IMG/VR virus record: IMGVR_UViG_3300022934_000218
Location: 1 to 22,303 of that record
Length of the DNA stretch: 22,303 nt
Direction: 5' to 3' (one strand)
Origin: a virus
Under the pieces are notes generated by a model. It ran no database searches. It saw nothing but the letters and a program-made list of their open reading frames with translations, and was not told where the DNA came from. Both the position numbers and the translations under genes were made by a program. Shown here in pieces: positions 9,340 to 18,331 of the stretch (within the stretch, counting starts at the first letter, position 1; the number at the start of each line of letters is the position of its first letter).

Positions 9340-11193
9340 CTATGGTTTGCGCGTGACTGTAAACCCACTTGTCCCAGACCCTGCGGCAGAATCACGAATC
9401 CTAGATACAATATCGCCTCTCCATTTAATAAGGTCATTGGTAGCAGCTTTAATAGTAGCATTTTTCTCTTTGTTAAGAGCGTTAATCATATCCTGAGTCG
9501 TTCTGCCTTCTGGTAGCGGCACGAGACCTGCCTCAATATCAGCTATACGATCAGCATAGGCAGCATCAGTTTTGATAGTAATATCTGCCAAGATTTTTTC
9601 GATGTCTGCAAGAGTAGCCTGCATGTAACGCCGATCCGTGATGCCTGCCATAATCTGGTTGTGACTGTGCTGGATGCTGTTTTTCTGCTGAGCCGTTTCA
9701 TTTTGCATATTTGCAATATCAACTTTAACTGCAGTATCAACATTTTGCGCCAGTATCTTCACTTCGTTTGCACGCTCATCGCTGAGGCGCTTCTGCTCTG
9801 CTACATCAACCTTAAGCGCAGCATCGGCTTCCCTACGGCGGCGTTCAGCCTCTTCTCTAGTAAGTCTGCCAAGCCCTTCAGCACCGGCAATAATCTCACG
9901 GCTTGCACGATCAGCGGCTTTAGAACCTTCACCGTAGGCACTCTGCCGAATCTGCTGTGATTTATTGATCTGGTCTTCAAGCATCTTCTGACGCTCAGCC
10001 ATAAGGTTATACTGTGCGGTTTCTTGCCGTCCACGAGCTACATCAGCTTCAGCGGAACCGCCAGCCAAAACAGACCCAATACCGCTACGGTTTGCAGTAC
10101 CGCGCAGAAACGCTGATAGACGCTCACGGCGCATTTTATCTGGGTCAAACCGTGCTGTTTCCATATCTTTACGTTCTTGAATTAGAGCATCTAGCTTAGC
10201 ACGCTCATCTGGTGAGTAGCCAAAATATCCCATTGCTTCTTCGCGTGCACTTTTGGCTGCAGCAGTTGAGTCTTTTGCAGCTAATCCTTTGTATAGGTCA
10301 AGAAGCCCTTTCTCAGCTTCAATGCCGCTGTAATCTACTTTGTATTTATCACCACTAAGCGTAGGCACTTGAGTTTTTACTTGGCCTAGATCAAGTGAGT
10401 AATCGCCCTTGTTTACATTTGCACCGCCAGCAGGCATTTCTGGTTGTTGTCCTGTAGTTTGCCCAGCAGGTGGTTGTTGTCCTGTAGTTTGCCCAGCAGG
10501 TGGTTGTTGTCCTGTAGTTTGCCCAGCAGGTGGTTGTTGTCCTGTAGTTTGCTGATTTATTTGCGCTGACACAGGTACACTTTTTATTCCGCCTTGGTCT
10601 CCAATAACATCAAGTGCGCTAGTCTCCATACCTTGTGGAATTGTTCCCATAACCCCACGAGGACGAGCGCTGCTGACTGTACCAACAGGCACTTGTGTGC
10701 CGCTTTCAATGATAGCTTGAATACGCTCTTTCTTCTCATCAACGGACAAACTTGCATCGTCTTGAATAGCCTTAATTCTTTTGGCTTTACTATCCAATGT
10801 ATCTCCACCAGTGGCAAAAGCAACGATGCCGCCACCTGCCATACGCGCCATATTCGGTGCAGGTTGTCCAGCAATACCTCTTTGGGCTACTTGTGCTAAA
10901 TTCTTTTGCTGTTGCGCTTGACGCTGCTGCAGCAGTTTACCTGTTTGTGCAGCTAGTTCGTTCTTGGTCAGCCCAAGCACTTCTTCTTCGCGTTGTTCAG
11001 CGATAGTCTTTGGCGAGTTAGCCATCTTCATCTGCACATCACGGGCAGCAGATTCTTTTTCCGACTTAAGTTTTTGCAACGCAAGCAAATCAATCAGCTG
11101 TTGGTTTTGCTGATAACGCGCCATTAACTTATTCGGATCAGACCGATAAGCATCTACTTTTTGTTGGATTTGTTGGTCAATGCCCATCGCCAT
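9340..11193 (-). CDS. Coiled-coil internal virion protein (T7 gp15-slot candidate)
   Basis: A 617-residue hydrophilic, mostly helical protein, probably an internal or ejected core component by position between the 285-aa and 2,341-aa genes. Residues about 1-110 are Gln/Lys/Glu-rich helix. A glycine motif, ARMAGGGIVAFATGG (116-130), interrupts it and resembles GGIV-type motifs that I recall in many marine phage core proteins. Residues about 214-253 are a Pro/Gln/Thr/Gly linker made of ten-residue repeats, encoded by a perfect 30-bp DNA repeat. From about 330 to 600 the chain is charged heptad-like helix, rich in Ala, Glu and Arg. The start ATG is preceded by GGAG at 7 bases, and that Shine-Dalgarno site overlaps the end of the 285-aa gene. 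A second ATG two codons downstream is possible. I recognise no enzymatic motif. Confidence 0.8.
   Translation of the reverse strand: MAMGIDQQIQQKVDAYRSDPNKLMARYQQNQQLIDLLALQKLKSEKESAARDVQMKMANSPKTIAEQREEEVLGLTKNELAAQTGKLLQQRQAQQQKNLAQVAQRGIAGQPAPNMARMAGGGIVAFATGGDTLDSKAKRIKAIQDDASLSVDEKKERIQAIIESGTQVPVGTVSSARPRGVMGTIPQGMETSALDVIGDQGGIKSVPVSAQINQQTTGQQPPAGQTTGQQPPAGQTTGQQPPAGQTTGQQPEMPAGGANVNKGDYSLDLGQVKTQVPTLSGDKYKVDYSGIEAEKGLLDLYKGLAAKDSTAAAKSAREEAMGYFGYSPDERAKLDALIQERKDMETARFDPDKMRRERLSAFLRGTANRSGIGSVLAGGSAEADVARGRQETAQYNLMAERQKMLEDQINKSQQIRQSAYGEGSKAADRASREIIAGAEGLGRLTREEAERRRREADAALKVDVAEQKRLSDERANEVKILAQNVDTAVKVDIANMQNETAQQKNSIQHSHNQIMAGITDRRYMQATLADIEKILADITIKTDAAYADRIADIEAGLVPLPEGRTTQDMINALNKEKNATIKAATNDLIKWRGDIVSRIRDSAAGSGTSGFTVTRKP
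10441..10552. repeat. Perfect 30-bp tandem repeat, 3.7 copies
   Basis: Three full copies (10441-10470, 10471-10500, 10501-10530) and a 22-base partial copy (10531-10552) are identical at every base, including third codon positions. The unit encodes ten residues (PPAGQTTGQQ) in the linker of the 617-aa protein. Identity at silent sites points to recent duplication by slippage or recombination. There are no spacers, so it is not a CRISPR array. Confidence 0.97.
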
Positions 11194-11195
11194 GA

Positions 11196-12053
11196 TTAGT
11201 CTCCAAACAACATATCGTACAAGTCCATAATACCACCGGATGTAGACAAGATATTAGAGAGTGCACTGGGTTGCTGATATGAATAGGTTTGCGCTGCGAG
11301 TGGTAGCCCCTGCAGAAGTGACTGCATGTATTGTACCTGCTTGTATGGGAAGTCGCGTTCTTCTTCAAACTGTGCTCGGTCAGCCTCAATACCAGCAGCC
11401 TCAATCGCTCTCTGCTGCGCACCCAAATCGGCTTGCTTGGTTAAAGCAGCTAGCCCATAAGTATTAAGTGCATCTTGTGCGGCTCTCGCCCGTTCCTGCT
11501 CTGTATTGAACTGCTGACGCCCAGACTCATAAGCCTTTTGATACCCAGCACCAGTGATACCGGCAAGGTTAGAAAGGAGGTTTCTGTTAAGCTCTGACTC
11601 CATAAGAGCTTGCCGAGTACCACCATACGCCCCTGCTTTAGTGAGACGACCAGCATCAGCAAGACGTTGAATTTGTGCTTGGCGGCGTGCCTCATCAATT
11701 TGCGGCTGCAAAGAAGCCTGCAGATAAGGACTCATATATTGTTCAGCTGTACCCGCTTCAGTAAAACTAGTTGGCGTAAAAGCGCCCATTTCTTGAGTTG
11801 GGATAGCAAGTCCACCGATTCCACCAAATGCCTGTTGTTGCAGTCCAGACTCACCGGCAGTCAACGGCCCCATATAAGCCTGATATGGTTCAGAAGCGAG
11901 AGCCTGTCCACGTCCAAGCATCTCGGTTACATAAGGACCAACCCAGCTGGAAAGTGCGGATTCGCTACCAGTCTGCTTACCAACTAGTGGATCAGCGCTA
12001 GCTCCAGTGGTAGCAGCAGTAGTAGTGGTAGTCGTTGGAGTAGTTGTAGCCAT
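11196..12053 (-). CDS. Marine-phage internal virion protein (T7 gp14-slot candidate)
   Basis: A 285-residue protein. It begins with a threonine-rich run (residues 3-16), encoded by trinucleotide repeats, and continues with VGPYVTEMLGRGQAL and QAYMGPLTAG segments, then a long amphipathic helix region (PYLQASLQPQIDEARRQAQ, AGAYGGTRQALMESEL) and a conserved-looking YKQVQYMQSLLQGLPLAAQ near the C-terminus. I recognise this pattern from uncharacterised proteins encoded in the structural block of many marine podoviruses. Length and position fit a core protein like T7 gp14, which forms the outer-membrane channel during ejection, but I cannot show homology to gp14. The start ATG follows GAGGT at 5 bases, and the gap from the 289-aa gene is 8 bases. 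Virion location is likely; exact role inferred. Confidence 0.8.
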   Translation of the reverse strand: MATTTPTTTTTTAATTGASADPLVGKQTGSESALSSWVGPYVTEMLGRGQALASEPYQAYMGPLTAGESGLQQQAFGGIGGLAIPTQEMGAFTPTSFTEAGTAEQYMSPYLQASLQPQIDEARRQAQIQRLADAGRLTKAGAYGGTRQALMESELNRNLLSNLAGITGAGYQKAYESGRQQFNTEQERARAAQDALNTYGLAALTKQADLGAQQRAIEAAGIEADRAQFEEERDFPYKQVQYMQSLLQGLPLAAQTYSYQQPSALSNILSTSGGIMDLYDMLFGD

Positions 12054-12061
12054 ATCTTACC

Positions 12062-12931
12062 TCACGCGGGCATAGTTCTTTGTGGGTTAATCTGCTTGCC
12101 CTGTTTCGTGGTGCCAGTACGAGCTTTACGCACTCGGTCCATCATTTCATAAAGTTGTTCAGCACCAGCGTTTGAGTTGCCGTTACCCAAGCCACTAACA
12201 ACATCAGCAGCAACAACAAACTCACCACCTGAAAGTGCAGCGGGGTCTTGCCCGTCAATCATACTAGGAATAGTGTCTGCCATACCATCGGCAGTACTAT
12301 TTAGATAGCGAGAAGGAGCCATAGCAGCCAAACCACCGGGAGCATACCGATTTACTTGTCCTCCCATAGCCATACCTGCAGGGGGCGCAGGGGGCATAGC
12401 AGGGGGCATACGCCGTTCTTGTCTGGCTGGGTTATCAATATTAGCCCGCATCAAAGCTGCTGCTTCTTGTGCTGCAGCTGCTCTAGCTGCATCGCCACCG
12501 CTTGGTGCAGTATAACGAACATCAGTAAAATACCTACGCCCACCACTGCCGGGGCGGCGATTAGGATCATAAGAAGAAGGAATCATTGTTGGAGGCAGTG
12601 AAGCCTGCCCAGCTTGTGCAGCGGGTTGCGCAGGAGCTTGTATTTCTGCCATAGGCACTTGCTGGCGTGTCGCTAGGTAGCTAGGAATACCACCCTGATA
12701 CCCAGTAGGTCGCTGCTCGTTACCACCAAAAAGACCTAGTGCACTGGCTACTCCGCCACCAACACCAGCAATCTTACCCCAGTCAACACCACCTTCTGAT
12801 GTAGTAAAGAACCCACCAATATCTTCTAGTAGTCCTGTGCTGCCGTCATCAGAAAAGTCAAAATCAGTAATGTAGTCCCAAGCACTGGAGCCTGCGTTAA
12901 TTATGCTATCAAGGAAGCTGTCGTCTGCCAT
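12062..12931 (-). CDS. Marine-phage structural protein with conserved C-terminal domain
   Basis: A 289-residue protein, probably a virion or internal core component. Residues 1-70 contain aromatic and acidic helices followed by a Gly-rich hydrophobic stretch (GKIAGVGGGVASALGLFGG, 52-70) that could touch a membrane. The middle is Pro/Ala/Gln-rich, with RRPGSGGRRYFTDVRY at about 125-140, and ends in a proline run. A GG motif follows (MAMGGQVNRYAPGGLAAM, 187-204). The last 75 residues form the best conserved part as I remember the family: DGMADTIPSMIDG, GEFVVAADVVSGLGNG, and LYEMMDRVRKARTG. This C-terminal block recurs in unannotated proteins of many marine phages. The start overlaps the stop of the 1,799-aa gene as TAATG, with GGAG 7 bases upstream, so the two are translationally coupled. 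Confidence 0.8.
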   Translation of the reverse strand: MADDSFLDSIINAGSSAWDYITDFDFSDDGSTGLLEDIGGFFTTSEGGVDWGKIAGVGGGVASALGLFGGNEQRPTGYQGGIPSYLATRQQVPMAEIQAPAQPAAQAGQASLPPTMIPSSYDPNRRPGSGGRRYFTDVRYTAPSGGDAARAAAAQEAAALMRANIDNPARQERRMPPAMPPAPPAGMAMGGQVNRYAPGGLAAMAPSRYLNSTADGMADTIPSMIDGQDPAALSGGEFVVAADVVSGLGNGNSNAGAEQLYEMMDRVRKARTGTTKQGKQINPQRTMPA

Positions 12932-15900
12932 TACTTATCTCCAAGAATCCTTAATATTTCATCCGTAGCATCCACAACTCCGCCTTCTGCATATGGACTA
13001 GGGAACATAGCTGCTTGCTGCGGCGTAGCAAAGATGCTGCTAAAGTCGTAAAGATAACCAATTCTGGCTGGGTCTGGAGTTTTTACATCCACTTGTTGCC
13101 CGTATATATCGCCAGATTGCATTAGCATATTTTGCAGTTGCCTTATGTTACCTACTTTTTGCGCCTTTGCAGCTTCGTCTTCTACTTGTTGTAACAGATT
13201 TTGCTGCAAATCGGTAATTAAATTTTGTGTTTGCTGCTGTTGCGCGTACAAACCTGTCGCTGGCTGTGCAAACACTGATTCTGGCGCAAAGGTAACGTCT
13301 TGACCCTGTATAGCATTTTCTAACAGAGTTTGATCGTTTATGTCAACAATACCATCCCCTGTAACATCATATGCTAGCTGTTCTTCTGTAAATGTAAACT
13401 GGCTAGGATCAGCAAGCGCTTCCTGTTGTGCAATTAAGTCGGCAACGAAATCTATATCAACCTGCGTAACGTCTTTTGCTGGTTTACCTACTAACTCCGC
13501 AATAGCATCAATATCGGCTCCAAGAGTCTCTTCAACTCCTGTAATCTGCTCGCCGAGAGTTTCTTCAACTCCTGTAATCTGCTCGCCAAGTTCTGTCTGG
13601 ACATCAGAAAGTTCACCACTAAGGTCAGATATTTCACCAGTTAACACATTATATTGTGCACCGGGTAACGCTTCTTGGAGTTTTTCCGCTAACAGTTCTT
13701 GGTTGTACTGCCCCACAAGTGCTTCAATATCTTCAGGTCGTACATTAGGTAGCCCTGCCTCAGTAAACGCATCTATGACTTCCTGCTCTGTAACCATGAG
13801 CGGATCAACATAAGAACTAATAGCTTCTTGCTGTGCATTTTCAGCAACTTGCCCAGTAAATTGTTGGATTTCTTCGTCAGTAGGTGTGTAGCCAAGAGAA
13901 GTAAGAAACTCTTTTGCTTCATCTGCATCGGTGTAAAGTGGGTCTACAAATTCAGCAATGGCTGCTTGTTGTTCTTCTTCACTAGTTGCACCGACAAATT
14001 GATTGATTTGGTCTTCGCTTGGTGTAAACCCTAGTGCTTGGAAAAACTCTGTCGCTTCTTGCTTTGTCGTAGCTAGCGGATCAAAGGCGGCTTGTGCAGC
14101 TTCCAACGCAGCGGCTTCGTCTTGTTGTCCAAGATAAGCTGCGGCAAGTGTCTCGTCTAAAGTCAGCCCTTCAATGTCAGCGATAGCTTGGAGTTCTTCC
14201 ATTGTGACCATACGAGGGTCAACATATTTTTCGATTAGCCCTCTTTGAGTGGCTTCGTCTACTTGCCCAATAAATTGCTGAACTTCATCATCTGTTGGTT
14301 GGTAGCCAAGCCGACCAAAGAAATTACGAGCTTCTATCTCAGTAACAGTTTTCGGCCCTACATAGTTGGCAATAGCCTGTCTTGTGCCTTCTTCAATGTC
14401 AGTGCCGCGCCGACCTGTAGCCAAATTGCGTTGGATTTCTTCGTCAGTAGGTGTGTAACCAAGATCGAGAAACATCTGCCGAATCTCGTCTTCAGTAACT
14501 GTGCGTTCATCTACAAACTGGTCAATAGCTGCCTGTGCATCCGCCTCAGACATTCCAACATATTGATTTATCTCATCATTTGAAAAACCAAAACCAGACG
14601 GTGCAAACTCTTTCACCTCGGAAGCCATAGTATATAGCGGGTCATACTCTTCCCGAACATCCGCTATGCCCTGCGCTTCATCAGTTTGCCCCACATATTG
14701 CTGTGCTTGTTCTGGTGTAAGCGTTATACCTTCCTGTGCAGCTGCAGCTATAACTTCATCTACATCGAAATACCGTGGGTCTACATAACTATCAATCGCT
14801 GTATTGAGGTCTGCATCAGGATTAGCCCCTACAAACTGATTCAGTTCAGATGCTTGGAATTGATACGGAACTGTACCGCTAGCATAGTTAGCCGCAGCAT
14901 CAAAGGCTTCGGCTGTGCTTGTGTAGCCTTGATCGTAAATACTGTTGAGTAGGTTAGTCTGTATAGTTGGGTCAGTAATTCCAAGGTCGGCAAACTGACT
15001 AGCAGCAGCCTGTGCCCCTTCGGCGCTATTCGCAGCACTCTCGTAAATGTTGCGAACTTTTGGATTAAACATAACGAGTGCGTTAGTCAGCACATCGCCT
15101 GTAGCCACGCCGCTATAGATAGACCCAGAAGTACCACCACCGGATATAGCACCGAGAACAGAGTTACTTACTACATTACCGACAACATCGCGCGTTGGGT
15201 CTAGTTGGTACAGCTGTGATTCAACAAACGCTTGTGGCAGTCCTTCTTCGACAGTTTCCTGTCCAGCCTCTTTAGCCATAATATCAAAGGCTTCTGAGAA
15301 ACTTTTACCTTTCTTGCCGCTGAATATAGCCTCTTCAAACTTGTTACCGCCGATGCCCATGGTGCCGATAGTGGTCAACGCAGCAATAGTACCAGCGTTT
15401 ATGGCTATATCTTTTGCGTAGGTTTCAGCTTCCGCTACGCTCATTCCTGATTTTATGGCTGTAGCATAGGCATCTTGGTACGCACCGTTTGCTGTACCCC
15501 CAAAAGATTCGGCTACGTCAAGTGTAGCAGCAGTGCTAAGTGCGGTCTTACGTCCTATGTCTTTGGCGAATTGTTCTCCACCTTCCATAAAGGCTCTGCG
15601 TGCAATATTGCCTGTACCGCCACTAGCAATAAATACTGGGACTTCCTGTAAAACTTCTTTTGCTATGTATTCCGAAGCAAAAACTCCGGGGTTATCCATA
15701 GCCGCACCGCCGATTGCCTTTACAGAGTTCCAAGCTTTCGCCCATGTAGACAGCGGAGAGCCGTCAGCATTTGTTTTTAGCGTGCCATCTTCGTTTAGAT
15801 TAGCATTAGCAATAGTACTCTGAATGTCTGCGGCAGCTGCTTTGTACTCATCAGTCTTTAGATCACCCGCCATTGTAAGCAAGTTTTTAGCTGTCTTGCC

Positions 15901-18330
15901 TAACGGAGTTGACTCTGGGTTGATGCCTGCAAGCAACACAAGCGTGTTCATGCTCTGCAGGAGTTCGCCAGTAGCATCGGTAGTAACCCCAGCAATATTG
16001 CGGAACGTATCGCTGTTAACGATGTCCTGCACCTGCTCGGTTTCCATAATGTAGTTACTTAGGTTTGTAGCAAAGTCGTAGATTGGCTTGCCTACGCTTG
16101 CATCAAGCAGAACACCGGCTTCTTTACTAAAGTTCGATACTTGCGCCAAAAATGCGGATGGGTCTTGTTCTTGAAGTCTATCTAAAGATGCCCCGCGTAT
16201 AGTTATACGCATAGGGCCGCCCTCAGTAGCCCCTTCATTATCTAAAACATTAAAACCACCTACGCGAACATACCAACTACTATTGTCGCCGGGATACGAT
16301 TGGAACTCATAGGTTTCATTTGATAGTACTTCCCCTGTGATAGGGTCTGTAAGTTTCCTTGTAAAAGTACTTCCCGGCCCGTCACCAGTGCGATCCTCTT
16401 GCACAAGTAAAGTTCGCCCAAATTCATCTACATGCTGTAGCGTGGGCACGCTAAATACAATGTTATCCCACTCAACCAGCCCAGTATCTTTATTGTACGA
16501 AAGCGTTGCTCTGCCGTTAATAATATCTTCTTCAGTAACGCCATCAGCTCGTTTAATGTCCGCGTTACGCTGTTTACTGCCACTTTGAATTTGGTTTAGT
16601 AGGTCAGTTTTTTGTTCAGAGTTAAGGTTATCAATGCTGTCTACGCCGTAGTATTCTTTGACTAAATCGTCAAAAAATGTAGGGTCATTCTTGTTTTCAT
16701 CTATTAGCGTTTTAGCATCGTTAATAAGTAGATTTTGTAGGTCTGCGCCTGCATCCTCGAAGCCCATCTTTTTGAGGTCTTCAAGTGGACGGTTAAAATA
16801 TTGCTGTATGCTTTTTAGTTGTGACTCAGAAAGACTCGTAGGCACTATGCCTGCACTTTCTAACGCGCTATTAACCAGATCAGTTTTTGTTCTACCAAGT
16901 TCAGCATTATATTGCTCTTGGTTCACAGGTAAGCCCTGCTGCCTTCCATAAGTCAAATAGTGGTAGTAGGCATCTTCATCGTCATCGAGGTTATATAGCT
17001 GTTTATATTCGTCCTCTTTGAACTCACCTTCACCACCAGTAAGCGCTTCTGTAAAGGCTTTGTCTATTTGACGATAAGCAGGCTTAAGGTCTTCTTCGAG
17101 CCGATCTGCACTCGAAGTCATATTCTTTACTAGTTTATCGTATTCAGCTTTAAGTGTAGGTATGCGTGCTTCTGCAGCATCGGCAGCAGCTTTGTACTTG
17201 TCCAACTGCGGCTTATATTTTTCAGTATAGTCTTTATCCAGCTGAGTTGCGTAATCGTTGTACGCCTTTGTAGCTGCATTAAGCGCGTCTGCGTTAGCTT
17301 GATTAGGAGTTCCTTGGAATATCTGAAGTGCGCGATCATATTCGGTTTTAAGCCTATCACGCTCATCAAACCGAGGACGCAATTCATCCGCAACTTCATT
17401 ATATTTGGTAGCAGCATCGTTGAACGCTTTTGTGTTAGCGTCTACTTCATCAGCTTTGGCTTCTAGTTTCTGGTAGTCGCCAGATAGTTTGTCGATGGTG
17501 TTATTAACTGTGTCGCCGACTTTAGAATCATCAAGCCATTCTTTAAACGATGTAGCGCCATAAGCAGCAACAGAACTCATAACAGCCGCAGGCACATTAC
17601 CGCCTGTAAATGCTGCCGCAGTAGTCCGTTGTATACCCGCTGTTAACGCAGCTAGTTGCCCATCAGTAAGAGACTTGTCTGCATCTAAGTATTTCTGCAC
17701 CGTCTCGGTAGTAATTTGAGACTGCAGAACAGCGTTAGCCATAAGTTCTGGTGTTATCTCTTGGTCAGTAAGAGCCGCTGTAAGCCCCGCAGCGATGACA
17801 TTTTTAGCTGCGTCCGGTAGGTCGTTGTAAGCCCCACCTGAATTTTCTTCGATATATCCAAGCCCAGCGCTGACACCTGCCTGCACACCGCCTTTGAGCG
17901 CGGCCTCTAGTGGGTCTTGCCCCAAAACAACAGCAGCAGATGCGCTGCCTGCGGCGTTGCCTAGAATTTGTCCAGCAACTTCAGAACCTGTTTCCTGTGC
18001 TACATAAGAACCAGCAGTGCTTCCCACCTTAGCGCCAATTTTAGAGGCAACATAGGACTTAGCGGTAGCCTCAAGAATATCGCCTACATCGCCGCCTTTA
18101 ACCGCTACACTAGCACCATCAATAAGAGGTATAGCCCAAGCGTTACCAGTAGCTACAGCGGCTATTTTAGCTATTGTGGTTACTGGATCATCTAACGCAG
18201 CGTCAATAACGCTGCTAACCGTGTCTACAACGGGGTCAATAATCTTATCGACAACAAAGTCGGCAACGTCCTCAACAACATCAATAACGTCCTCAACAAC
18301 ATCTTCGATAATTTCAATAACTGCTGCCAA
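12931..18330 (-). CDS. 1,799-aa repeat protein with membrane-type segments and a dockerin-like calcium loop
   Basis: A giant probable virion or ejected protein of unknown function. It starts at TTG (18330) with GAGGG seven bases upstream; no ATG exists nearby in frame. Residues 1-45 form an acidic amphipathic segment (repeated DVVEDV). Gly/Ala-rich zipper-like stretches follow. Residues about 290-440 are a charged coiled coil. At about 439-475 a segment with YYHYLTYGRQQG resembles the HYxxYGxxEG motif of some secreted and surface proteins. Residues about 975-1070 contain membrane-helix-like sequence and the QETVEEGL...GGGTSG module. Residues 1186-1557 are eight repeats of about 46 residues. 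Two LGEQITGVEET repeats and a single EF-hand-like loop (DVTGDGIVDIND, 1655-1666) come next. The C-terminus has YAEGGVVDATDEILRIL. It sits between the 154-aa and 289-aa genes with one base of spacing or overlap. Confidence 0.85.
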   Translation of the reverse strand: MAAVIEIIEDVVEDVIDVVEDVADFVVDKIIDPVVDTVSSVIDAALDDPVTTIAKIAAVATGNAWAIPLIDGASVAVKGGDVGDILEATAKSYVASKIGAKVGSTAGSYVAQETGSEVAGQILGNAAGSASAAVVLGQDPLEAALKGGVQAGVSAGLGYIEENSGGAYNDLPDAAKNVIAAGLTAALTDQEITPELMANAVLQSQITTETVQKYLDADKSLTDGQLAALTAGIQRTTAAAFTGGNVPAAVMSSVAAYGATSFKEWLDDSKVGDTVNNTIDKLSGDYQKLEAKADEVDANTKAFNDAATKYNEVADELRPRFDERDRLKTEYDRALQIFQGTPNQANADALNAATKAYNDYATQLDKDYTEKYKPQLDKYKAAADAAEARIPTLKAEYDKLVKNMTSSADRLEEDLKPAYRQIDKAFTEALTGGEGEFKEDEYKQLYNLDDDEDAYYHYLTYGRQQGLPVNQEQYNAELGRTKTDLVNSALESAGIVPTSLSESQLKSIQQYFNRPLEDLKKMGFEDAGADLQNLLINDAKTLIDENKNDPTFFDDLVKEYYGVDSIDNLNSEQKTDLLNQIQSGSKQRNADIKRADGVTEEDIINGRATLSYNKDTGLVEWDNIVFSVPTLQHVDEFGRTLLVQEDRTGDGPGSTFTRKLTDPITGEVLSNETYEFQSYPGDNSSWYVRVGGFNVLDNEGATEGGPMRITIRGASLDRLQEQDPSAFLAQVSNFSKEAGVLLDASVGKPIYDFATNLSNYIMETEQVQDIVNSDTFRNIAGVTTDATGELLQSMNTLVLLAGINPESTPLGKTAKNLLTMAGDLKTDEYKAAAADIQSTIANANLNEDGTLKTNADGSPLSTWAKAWNSVKAIGGAAMDNPGVFASEYIAKEVLQEVPVFIASGGTGNIARRAFMEGGEQFAKDIGRKTALSTAATLDVAESFGGTANGAYQDAYATAIKSGMSVAEAETYAKDIAINAGTIAALTTIGTMGIGGNKFEEAIFSGKKGKSFSEAFDIMAKEAGQETVEEGLPQAFVESQLYQLDPTRDVVGNVVSNSVLGAISGGGTSGSIYSGVATGDVLTNALVMFNPKVRNIYESAANSAEGAQAAASQFADLGITDPTIQTNLLNSIYDQGYTSTAEAFDAAANYASGTVPYQFQASELNQFVGANPDADLNTAIDSYVDPRYFDVDEVIAAAAQEGITLTPEQAQQYVGQTDEAQGIADVREEYDPLYTMASEVKEFAPSGFGFSNDEINQYVGMSEADAQAAIDQFVDERTVTEDEIRQMFLDLGYTPTDEEIQRNLATGRRGTDIEEGTRQAIANYVGPKTVTEIEARNFFGRLGYQPTDDEVQQFIGQVDEATQRGLIEKYVDPRMVTMEELQAIADIEGLTLDETLAAAYLGQQDEAAALEAAQAAFDPLATTKQEATEFFQALGFTPSEDQINQFVGATSEEEQQAAIAEFVDPLYTDADEAKEFLTSLGYTPTDEEIQQFTGQVAENAQQEAISSYVDPLMVTEQEVIDAFTEAGLPNVRPEDIEALVGQYNQELLAEKLQEALPGAQYNVLTGEISDLSGELSDVQTELGEQITGVEETLGEQITGVEETLGADIDAIAELVGKPAKDVTQVDIDFVADLIAQQEALADPSQFTFTEEQLAYDVTGDGIVDINDQTLLENAIQGQDVTFAPESVFAQPATGLYAQQQQTQNLITDLQQNLLQQVEDEAAKAQKVGNIRQLQNMLMQSGDIYGQQVDVKTPDPARIGYLYDFSSIFATPQQAAMFPSPYAEGGVVDATDEILRILGDK
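13524..13589. repeat. 33-bp direct repeat, two copies
   Basis: Two adjacent 33-base units (13524-13556 and 13557-13589) differ at two positions. They encode a duplicated eleven-residue heptad-like segment (LGEQITGVEET) in a coiled-coil part of the 1,799-aa protein. This looks like a recent local duplication. Confidence 0.92.
13660..14775 (-). repeat. Eight protein repeats of about 46 residues
   Basis: Residues 1186-1557 of the 1,799-aa protein. Each unit has the pattern VTxxEAxxFFxxLGYxPTDEEIQQFxGQ, then an Ala/Gln-rich helix, then YVDP. Units vary from about 44 to 51 residues and have diverged in DNA sequence, unlike the recent 30-bp repeat in the 617-aa gene. Three helices per unit are likely. 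A degenerate extra unit may precede them, ending in SYVDP. Confidence 0.9.
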
Positions 18331-18331
18331 G

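Noticed and set aside
10441-10552. CRISPR-like array of 30-bp repeats
   Set aside because: Units are directly adjacent with no spacers and encode an in-frame ten-residue linker repeat.
13340-13813. Plus-strand 157-codon frame opposite the 1,799-aa gene
   Set aside because: Ser/Pro-rich antisense shadow of the repeat region with no ribosome site.
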